Shown here in pieces: positions 50,138 to 59,276 of a stretch of 64,000 nucleotides of DNA; position 1 is the first letter of the stretch, and the number at the start of each line of letters is the position of its first letter. A program made the translations under genes and the position numbers. The DNA lies in NCBI GenBank assembly GCA_964017235.1, contig OZ024928.1, positions 152,730,881-152,794,880 on the forward strand, written 5' to 3'. This stretch comes from Sabellastarte sp. h YS-2021. Lineage: Eukaryota > Annelida > Polychaeta > Sabellida > Sabellidae. Under the pieces are notes generated by a model, which worked only from the letters and a program-made list of their open reading frames with translations, ran no database searches and was not told the origin of the DNA.

Positions 50138-50700
50138 CTATATGTTTGTGATGGTCAACTTACTGTCTCCATAAATCAAGACGATTATGTCAATAGGTTG
50201 TTGCCTTATTAATTGAATTTTTTTTTCACAAATGTATCTTGAATACGAGAAATAAATATTACTTAACTATAAAAATATATATTGTAGCCTGTCATTCCTG
50301 ATTCATATATCTTAATAAGTAGTAGATTTAAGGAACATTCAATAATGTTGTATTAATATAAAGTATCTGTTAACACACCGTATTCTCCCATTACAAAGGT
50401 AAGCCATCTTAGGATGACCCCAACTATAAAACATTTGTGTCTAAAATAGTTATTTATGTACACAATTAGAGACCATAGAATGCAATTTTTGTGTCCTAGT
50501 CAGAAAAGTCCATTTTTAAAATTTTACATGCCTTTTTACAGCTTATGTCATATCAGGACAGCCCTCAATGATTCCCTCATTTTGAAATGAGTTGGATTTG
50601 AACCCATGCCCACACAGATAAGAGTCAATTGATTAAATTATCATACTAGTTAACTACTTGGTGCTGAAGCCTTTTGTGTCCTCATGAAATAAAGCTAAAC
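50138..50700. other. Intergenic with a tRNA-like relic at about 50,590
   Basis: 'gagttggatttgaacccatg' resembles an inverted SINE B box. Otherwise AT-rich with nothing recognised. Confidence 0.35.
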
Positions 50701-52955
50701 ATTTCTAAATAATCAAAAGTGGTTCACTGTTGGCAACAAGCAAAACTTATTGGGCTCTTCCACTGGAGCCATCTTGTCAGTTGCCAAGGTTTTATGGAAG
50801 GTTGCATTGTCTACAGAGTCAGTTAGGGGCAGTTATGCTTTCCCGGCTTGACTTGGTGGGTCAGCAAAATATCAAACATGTTGATATTTCACAGACCCTA
50901 CGAGACTCTTGATCTTGATCGTGGGTCCACCCACCTTGAAACTGTCTTGTCTCTCTGCATCCTGTCATATTCACTTCCATACCTGTCATATACTGTTACC
51001 ATCTTGTCTGGAAACACTTACTGGCCAATTGCATTCCACTACCCTGACATCAGTCCACGACAAGCTGTATAGCAATGCCGATTGTACTTGAAAGGAAACC
51101 AGCCTGTTGTAAGCGACCAAGACCTGACTTGGTCACATGATGGAAAGTCTCCAAGCCTTTGTGCAGAATCGCTTTGATCACACCAGGACAAGCCAAGAAC
51201 ACAGAAGGACAAGACTAGGCACTACCTGACTAGGCAGTTACAGCAACAGACAAGCCAAGAAGTGTGTAGGACAGGCGAGCTGTATTTCACCAACTCACGG
51301 CTTGTTGGTTATGGGATCTGTGTCCATGAAAGGCAAGTTGGCGTGCAGAATGTATCATTTGGATGTGCAACACCAATGGATGACAACTGGTAGCACGGAG
51401 ATAGGCTTTTGTTTGTTTTTTACAAATAAAATTAGGATTTAGTGCACAGATATAACTTTTGCTGGCTAGCTGATAGGTTTTTGTGTTTTTAAAAATGCTG
51501 CCTTCATTTGATTTATGAGATGAAAGAATGTGAGGAAAACAGGGAGAAGGAGGCAGAGAAACAACAAAAGAAGCGGGAGAGGGAGGAAGCCAGGAGGGCA
51601 GAGTATACTCACCAGGAGAATATTTCATAGACAGAGGAGACAGTGCCTTGAAAAGACGTAGCACTGAGAGGAATGAAAGAAAGTGAAATGGACACAGAGT
51701 GTGGAAGAGAGGCCGTCCTAACAGCTAGTGACTGGCAAAGGACATATGACAAACATTTATTTAACAGACTCAGGCGAGGAGGCTAAAGTAGACTTTGTCA
51801 AGGATCAGGAAGGATTGCCTGTGGGAAAGATAAGTAAATAGCTGCCAGCTCTCAGTTAAAGCTCTCCCAAAGGACCTGCTATGGAAAATTACCTGGTCCA
51901 AGTCTGGCCATGTTCCCATCGAATTGACAGAGATTCAGAACTGGATTCAGGATAAGCTCAATTTTTTTGAAGACCCACATAATAAGGAAGAGCCTCAGCA
52001 AGTTTTCTAGAGAGGTGCCAGTGCTAGTGCAGCCTCAGCCCACAAAATATCATGAGGATCCATGGATATTGACAGTACATAGACCAGCATCCGCACTGAC
52101 ACATCAGCCATCCATTTGCATCACTGCCATTACAAGTATAGTGTCCCAGCCTTCATCAGTCGACCAGAAGGTCATGGATCAATTTGCACTGATGAAGACT
52201 ATGCTCAAATCTTTCCTTGGGCCCAGACAGTAGACCACCAGAACAGCCTTTTGCAACTACCCAGCATCTGAAGTTGAAAACTTGGAGGAAAGACACTTTT
52301 TGAAATGAGGCATTTAAACTTTTAAGTGAGATACAGTGCAGGGCAGAGGAAAAGGACCATCAGCCACAGCAATCTACACTTTCTAAGAACTCCAATGCCA
52401 CCTCCACATACATGCCAGAGACTTAATAGCAGCAGCCACAGAAGACAGCAGCCACTGCCAGAGAATACATCTTTACTATTCCAGAAACCAGATGCCAGCA
52501 AGCCAAGCCATGCAACCAGTTCAATTGAGTTGTTAATGATCAACAACATGGGACAGCTACATTTCACCATTAGCCCTACCAAGAGCTTCAACCCACCTTC
52601 TGTAGCCTCTGTCACAGGAGGAGAAAGTGCACACAACATCTCAGGCCTCTCTAGCCTTTTTCGGAATATGCAGTCATGAGCTACTAACAGATGAATATGC
52701 TTGATCTTTTTACATCAAGTGACCCCCATCAACAAACCATCTCTTATCCAACTTGCCAGCAGCAAGAGCCTCCTCAGCCGGCAACCCAAGCAGCAGGAGC
52801 AGTAGACCTACTGCACCTACCTCCAAAAGGTCTTTTTTGTAAAATAGCCTTTTCAGGACAACTGCTGGTCAATAATGATGTGGTGAGAAGGTTACTAGCA
52901 CCGTCCCTCAGTCTATGCGAGCAATTGTTAGGGGGTACCTTAAGCATAGCCTAGC
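50701..52955 (+). pseudogene. Decayed coding-like region, possible Harbinger companion ORF
   Basis: Composition rises to coding-like levels. On the plus strand, interrupted frames give ordered pieces: a GHVPIELTEIQNWIQDKL stretch (about 51,910), KVMDQFALMKTML (about 52,170), RTAFCNYPASEVENLEERHF (about 52,240), then Gln/Pro/Ser-rich sequence to 52,679 and 52,691-52,954. Stops and frameshifts separate them. A protein with an AFC.Y-ASEVE..EERHF-like helix and a Q-rich tail reminds me of the second (MADF/Myb-type) protein of PIF/Harbinger transposons, but the DNA-binding domain is not visible. The nearby Harbinger transposase remnant (minus strand) makes this plausible. The function is otherwise unrecognised. 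Confidence 0.35.
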
Positions 52956-53118
52956 ATTCCCCAACAAGGGGCTTGTTCTGAGGTCAGCCAATAACCATAA
53001 GCTTCAGATTTGAATTTTAAGTGGAAGGAACAAGAGTGTTATAAGAACTGAAATTAAAGTTTTGTTGTTTTCGTCTAAGTGTCACTCTTTGTGGAATTCT
53101 TATCTGGAAGTTGTGAAC

Positions 53119-54267
53119 ATGTCTACCTGTGGAGGTTATAACACTAGAAACAGAGTTGCTTGTTATAAGTGCAAACAGAGACATAAACCTCCAGTTGGGG
53201 CGTCTTGTACACGGATTGCAAACTCCAAAAGGAAACGCCAACCACGGGAGACAAACACAAACACAGTTACTACAGAAGCTGCCACCACAGAGATGAGTTC
53301 GGCCCCTACATCTCAACAATCACAAGCCAATGAAGATCCAGTAATGAACACGGCGGCAAAGAAAAGTGCAAGTAAAAGGAAACAGCCCACAACTGCTGAG
53401 GTAATGAGTAAACTGACATTGGTTATGGAGAGATTTTCAGACATGGAGAAGAGGTTAGAACAACAAGAGCAGCAGAACAGACTGTCGATGCTATCACAAC
53501 CTTCAGCACACAGTTCACCAAAAAGCTCACTCAAACAGCGTTCGCACGCGTCCTCACAGGACTCCTCAGTTCACATACCATCCATGGATTACTTGCGTCA
53601 GGACAGAGAAGTACAGGCGAGGGTCGACAAAAGAATGCGTCAGTACGAGAACTTAGCCAGGGAAGACAATAAAGGTACGTCCATTAAAATGAAATCTGGC
53701 AGGTATCGTCTGGGTGATCAGTCTGTAAAACAGCATGTCAACTGGCCTCACGAATTCTGCTCAGTAGGGGAAAATCTTAAAATGCCTACGTATGAAGACA
53801 TATACATTTATCAGTGAGTGCAAGGTTTTGCAAGGTGTATCCTAGAAGAGAAAGATCACAGTACACGCACGTTCATGCTACAGTACCAAAGCAATCTATT
53901 GCAGGATGCACTCGAGCTGAGCTGGCCAACAGCCAAACACGCCCACGCAGCGGTTCTCACTGAAGTAGAAAGGGGGCAGGTTACTTGGAGAGATCAGATA
54001 CGCGTTGATCGGATCCGACAACGATTCACTCAGAGAGTACTGAAGTCTGACAGTGCTAGTGGGACAGAAGAGCAAACTCGGATCTGTAAGCGCTATAACG
54101 AGGAAGTGTGCACCCAATCTAAGGACCATACAGAAGGGAAAATACTCTACAAACATTCATGTTACACATGCTTTAAAGCAGTTAAGCGCCACTACCAGCA
54201 CCCAGAAACCAAATGCAACAGGTCAAAGCGGCATAATAGCCAATCTATAGACAAGGCAAGGGTTTAG
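53119..54267 (+). pseudogene. Gag-like protein of YR retrotransposon 1, with in-frame TGA
   Basis: Starts MSTCGGYNTRNRVACYKC. An N-terminal zinc motif C-X2-C-X3-H-X7-C (CYKCKQRHKPPVGASC) is followed by Ser/Thr/Ala-rich sequence, a predicted coiled coil (VMERFSDMEKRLEQQEQQ), a basic Ser-rich linker and a conserved core beginning VNWPHEFC. A TGA at 53815-53817 interrupts this core and the same frame continues to 54267. The second half ends in a zinc module C-X7-C-X5-H-X8-H-X-C-X2-C-X9-H-X4-C. Spacings in both modules equal those of the Gag at 59.28 kb. The structural role (nucleic-acid-binding particle protein) is inferred. The stop marks it as a pseudogene unless read through. Confidence 0.8.
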
Positions 54268-54271
54268 CTAG

Positions 54272-56652
54272 CCTATATTCTGTCCCACGAATTTTAAACT
54301 TAAAACTTACAAGCCTTTGTATAAGCATTTAGACAATTGCTATTGCAAATGGTGTATTAAAGACAGTGCATTTTATTATAGTAAGCATATTCATTGTTGC
54401 TCATGCCAATGGTGTCAGCTGGACATGGGCTTTAGTGGGGCAGAAAGTAGGAACCAAAAAATGACAAACTTTAATAACTCACAGCATGGGTATAATACTT
54501 TATCAAGTTCTTTTAACTCGAACACAAGTGACTATGTAAATAGTGTTAGTTTGGACGACAATTCGTCTGGAAAAAGCTACAGTTCAGACAGTGAAATTGT
54601 GGATGGCGACTCGTACTCAAGTTGTGCCTGGGGTGTTGGGTCAATGGGAGACCTGAACGCTCATGACAACAATATAATTAACTCAAGTTCTACTCTGACA
54701 GGCGAGATTAAGGCCCCTGACAGCCAATTAGACATAACAAAGGGTGTCAAACACCTCTGTGAACAAATTTATTTAAATGTAAGTGATTATGGTAGTTTGC
54801 TAAACAATGGTCAAACCAATAGCAATTATAGCCAATTTTCTATTAAGGGGGCATCCGAGAACAATAGCCATGCACAGGAACGTAGCAAGAGTAATAATGT
54901 CAACAATGAAAACGCCTTGCATAAACAATGGGGGCTTATGTTCAATGAAAACTTACTGGCAGTAGAAAACGTGCATTGTAGAATAATTGAAAATGATGAC
55001 ATGGCCTCATGGCTTAAGCTCGCTTATACAGAAGCAAATAAATACAACGTTCCAAATTATAAGGGAGCAAGAATTAAGGAAGTATCAAACCTTAATGTTA
55101 AGCAATTTAGGCAACTTTTGCAGAATTATAAATTTAGCAGGGTAATAGACTATGTGGAATTTGGGTTTCCTCTTGCTCTAGATTACGAAAATTTCACATA
55201 CATTAATACCGCAGATAATCATAAATCTGCCATACAGCACCCAGTGGCTGTCAGTAAATACATGGAAACAGAAGTTGGCCACAAGGCAATAGTGGGCCCT
55301 TTCGAAACTTCTCCCTTCAAACGCTTACACGTGTCACCAATGATGACAAGACCTAAACCTGACGGGCGTCGTAAAATCATCGTAGATCTGTCGTGGCCAA
55401 AGGGTTGTGGAGTAAACAGTAGAATAGCAGACAATGAATTCGACTCGTACCCATGTGCCCTGAAATACCTGACAATAGATAACATTGTGCAGGCAATTGT
55501 GGACACTGGAGATGATGCGCTTCTCTTCAAAGTAGACCTTCAAAGGGCTTATAGGAATCTCAGGACAGACCCCCAGGATCTTTCAGTGTTGGGACTACAA
55601 TGGAACCCCCACAAATACGTCGACATCAGCATTCCTTTTGGACTCAAGAGTGGTGCGTCGGCGTGTCAGTCTGTAACCGACTGCGTCACACATCTTCTGA
55701 CAGACGCAGGGTACTGGATGTGTTCGTACTTAGACGATATCATTGGTGTGGCTCCAGCACAGTCTGCTAACAACGCTTTCTTGGCACTCATGAATTTGAT
55801 TTCATCTCTAGGCCTCCCCATAAACCAAGAAAAAGTATCAACCCCAGTTACTCGCCTCACATGTTTTGGTATAGACATAGATGCCAAGTCGGGGATGCTG
55901 CATATACCAAGCGATAAACTACAGCAGATAAAAAGGATATGCCAGCACTGGACGACAAAGGCTTCAGCTACGAAAAAACAATTACAGAGTTTGGTGGGTC
56001 ATCTGATCTACCTACACAAGTGCATAACCCCAGCATGGTTGTTCATAAATAGAGTGTTGACAACTCTCAGGAACGCGCCCTGCTCTGGCAGATATTCTTA
56101 AATGAGGCTTTTTACAGGGACATAGTGTGGTTCGTTAAATTTATGCAGAATTACAATGGGGTTACAAAGATTCACAAGCAAAATAAGCCAGAGGCTGACC
56201 TTTATGTAGACGCATGCCTGGTGGCTGTTGGGGCATATACACATGGCAAAGTATATCATAAAAATATTCCTCTGTCCTACAAAAATGTATTATCCATAGT
56301 CCACTATGAAATGGTGAATGTTGTCATCACCTTCAGAACATGGGGCCATATGTGGGAAAATAAATGGGTTAGAGTCTTTTGTGACAATAGTGCAGTTGTG
56401 CATATCCTTAATACAGGTGCTAGTAGGGATGTGTTCCTTCTGGCTTGTGCAAGGACATTATGGCTTCTCAAAGCCAAGTATAATATTAAAGTGACAGTTG
56501 AGTTAATTGCAGGTACAGAAAACAAATATGCAGATATCCTCTCCAGATGGCATCACTTCCACAAAATAAACAGTCACGTTGTGCAACATCTAAAAGAATG
56601 TGAGTGGTTTGATGTTGACACACACGATTTTCAACCAGATTTCTCTGTTTAA
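54272..56652 (+). pseudogene. RT-RNase H of YR retrotransposon 1, frameshifted
   Basis: The frame is open from 54272; the first ATG is at 54425. The extreme N-terminal part is Cys-rich (CYCKWC, then HIHCCSCQWC) and is not seen in element 2. A DIRS-like reverse transcriptase follows: GPFETSPFKRLHVSP, KIIVDLSWP, LLFKVDLQRAYRNL (motif A Asp) and the catalytic SYLDDIIG (YLDD at 55727-55738), then LTCFGIDID. This frame stops at 56101. RNase H continues in another frame from about 56,071 to 56,652, with D in VDACL, E in HYEMVN, D in CDNSAVV and D in YADILSRW, all four catalytic positions. A small indel around 56,070-56,100 separates the parts. Gag's stop (54265-54267) does not overlap this frame, unlike element 2. 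Confidence 0.85.
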
Positions 56653-56654
56653 TT

Positions 56655-57600
56655 GCAGGCAGTCGTCTCGCAGTCACTTTGCCTCCTTTGAGGGATTCCT
56701 TCATATGCCACATATACATATGGTTCATTTGCTATGGCTGCTACATCACCTGCTGGAGTGAGTGCCCTGGTTACTCCTCCTTGGTGTGTCCTCAGCATAT
56801 TAAAACAATGTCTCTGACAATCTTTGGCATTTGTTCCATTGTGCCCAGTAGGACCCTGAATCTGCTTGCTAGGATTTCAAACGTATTTTCCACCTCCTGC
56901 CTCTGGGGATCCTGCAGTTTTCTATTCTCTCTTCCCTAGTGAGCTGTCTTCTGCTGTAGGGTTTCACCAGCCATGGTATCAAGGCGAAGGTGTCATCACC
57001 CAGTAAAATAGTGCAAAGCTCTCTCTCCCTCCCCAGGAGTTCAGGTGGCAGAGCCCCTAAGGTATCATCCTCTATCTATTTCTTCTACTTCCAGGGATTA
57101 CATATTCGTATATTTGATGAAGATCCACTTGACCCAACATCTATCCAGAAGAATCTGTAATCTGCTAGAAGAAGCCCTAATAATTATACAGTTCACTCTC
57201 AGGTTTCTTTGGCTAACTCATGGCAATATGTTTCTCATCTAGTGCCCCAAGAGTATGAAGGGCATTTCATACGGCTCTGAACTTCCCTTCAAACTGTCTT
57301 CAGTTTTCTGAAGTGGTGGGGCAGATCAAAATACTATTCCTGGAATTCAGCAAGGATGGTCCTGCAGACAATAAGGACGAATTTACAGAGGGTGTTTGGT
57401 CAACCAGCCAGTGTGTGTAATGATTTGTATGTTTCCCCTGTTGTCAGATGTCTCAGTGTTATTGCCTGTTTCAATCCAGCTTCCAAGGACTTTGTAAAGT
57501 TTGCGACTTCCTTCTTGATGCGATGTTGTGTGCATTTGTCAATTAGGTCAAAATATGTATGGGCATCCTTACAAAATTCTGGTAACCTTGGATATCAGTC
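56655..57600 (-). pseudogene. PIF/Harbinger transposase remnant
   Basis: Reading the minus strand from about 57,592 downwards gives, with frame changes, DAHTYFDLIDKCTQHRI, LEAGLKQAITLRHLTTGETY and KFVLIVCRTILAEFQE. GALDEKHIAMS with PKKPESELYNY follows (first catalytic Asp), then ILLGDDTFALIPWLVKPYS (second Asp), RRQLTREERI, and VENTFEILASRFRVL (catalytic Glu). The C-terminal part is RTHQGGVTRALTPAGD and onward to a TAA at 56649-56651. Order and motifs are those of the DDE nuclease of PIF/Harbinger transposons. Several stops (for example inside the first-Asp region) and at least two frameshifts, one between GRR and VEN near 56,892, show it is dead. It abuts the end of YR retrotransposon 1. Confidence 0.9.
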
Positions 57601-58985
57601 TGTATTAAGTAGGCCAGGAGGTTGTTATAGCATCCTTTTTTTTCTCTTTGAAGGATCCGTGGCGTGACCTAGGGGTTTTGTAGCTTTCTTCTTCAGCTGG
57701 ATGGTCGTGGGGCTAAATGTGCTGGCTGTATGGCAGGTGCGTTCGGATTTGTCCTTTTTTATCTGCAAATCAGAAACTATTTAACTCAATCAAAAACAAC
57801 AAGGCCCTAAGCTTCTGTTGAAAGTCTCTCTGATGTATTGCTGACATCTGCGCAGTGATAAATGAATAACACAGGAACAAGAGGTTTATATAGTGTTACT
57901 TTGATCCTGACTGGCGATCCCAACTTCAGAAATTAATTAGTCTGGTGAGGGTTGATCAGGACAGTCTTGTTTGTTGGTCACTACTTGTCCTTGTAGTATC
58001 GCATCTTGCCATGGAGAAAAATATCCCGACCCAAAGTCAGGTCAGGATCTGGATCCAGACAAGCCAGGATGCACTACTTCCTGTTGAGGAGTTGAAGTTG
58101 ACCCATATTTTTTGTGCACTTTCTTCTTGATTTTTGTCCTTGATCCCAAACTCAGTTAACCGACCCTAGAATTGGTAAGGGTCAGTTAGGCTCCAGTAGA
58201 ACAACTCCATTTGGTTGGATATGTGACTTGCTTACATGTAAAAAACTGTATCCATTATATTCTTCATTATGTGTATGACATTATTTATGTTTTATGAATT
58301 ATATAATACTATATAATATTATTTGATAGTACTTTTTCTATTTTCATTTTTCACTGCAAATGTAAAATAAAATAGAAATCGTGTTTAACCTTAGTTTCAA
58401 TCAGTTTTTCATGTGTGAAATGTATGGATTGTGTCAGAAAAGCCAATCTGGTGGATCTAAAAATAATGTCATCGGAATAAACAGGAAATAACTAAAACAA
58501 CCACGCATATGTGAAAAAGCTTAAGTGTTTTGCTTCAATTTTGTTCAGTCAGTTTCAGATACCACCTTTTCTTCTAATTGATACGACCCAAGCCAAAAAT
58601 AAAAAAATACATCAAAAACAAAATTCCAGCGAAAATTAGCTTGTGAGATGTCTGAATTTATTTCTGACACTGATTTGATACTATTTTCATGTTACAGCTG
58701 TTACACATTTACTTAGATCATACCAGCATTTTTTATGAACACAGGCAAAAATCAGCGTCTATTGTCATCAAGTGTTTTGGTAAAATATAGGGTTTCTTCC
58801 TGACAAAAACTGTTAAAAACTATAATCTATATGAAAATATTCAGTAGAATGTTTGCTACATTATCTTACATTATCTAAGTAAACTTTTAATGTGCTGGTA
58901 AATACTTCGGAGCAACAAATAGAAACATTGCTCCATAAATATAAAGTCACTTTCTTTTTGGGGGCCAAAAGTATGTCAACATTGT
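57601..58985. other. Harbinger 5' flank and AT-rich spacer
   Basis: Positions 57,600-58,200 are less AT-rich and probably belong to the N-terminal and upstream part of the Harbinger remnant on the minus strand (KKDKSERTCHTAS-like frame near 57,760), but no motif confirms it. 'ggctccagt' at 58189-58197 is the inverse of 'actggagcc' at 50762-50770 and could mark eroded terminal repeats. From 58,230 on the DNA is AT-rich without features. Confidence 0.4.
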
Positions 58986-59002
58986 TTCAGACTGTTAGCA
59001 TG

Positions 59003-59087
59003 GCCTTAAGAAGGGGCTATGCTTCTCAAGCCGGGAAGTTTAGCAGCCACCTTAAAGTCTGTACATAGCCACAGTTCCTTTTAAGGC
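59003..59087 (+). repeat. Imperfect inverted repeat in the leader of element 2
   Basis: 'gccttaagaaggggctatg' (59003-59021) pairs with 'catagccacagttcctttta' plus aggc (59064-59087), with one internal gap; the loop is about 42 nt. It may be part of the element's left terminal structure or a folded leader of its RNA. Confidence 0.5.
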
Positions 59088-59276
59088 AAGTTGGGAAGTC
59101 AATAATTTAAAAATTGGCGGGAATTGTTGTTTATACCTGAAAGTCAAACAGGGTAGACGTGTTTACAAGTCGGAAAACTTTAAGTTCTATAACCTATATA
59201 TATAATTTTAAATAAGCTGGATTTTATGAAGAACATTTTAACTATTTCAATCAACATTCAATGACAGTTATTATGC

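Larger units (their letters stand above)
52960..56660 (+). mobile_element. DIRS/Ngaro-type YR retrotransposon 1, broken
   Basis: Gag and RT-RNase H in the same order and orientation as the element from 58.99 kb. Gag carries an in-frame stop, the RT-RNase H region carries a frameshift, and no tyrosine recombinase follows. The left border is not defined (no terminal repeat recognised). The right border lies within about 20 bp after the RNase H stop at 56652, because the minus strand beyond reads as the end of a Harbinger transposase. RT similarity to element 2 is clear but far from identical, so these are separate lineages. Confidence 0.8.

Noticed and set aside
56641-56658. Splice acceptor 'tttaattgcag' after the RNase H of element 1 as support for a spliced YR
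   Set aside because: On the minus strand this same sequence reads as the end of the Harbinger transposase, so it may not belong to the YR element at all.
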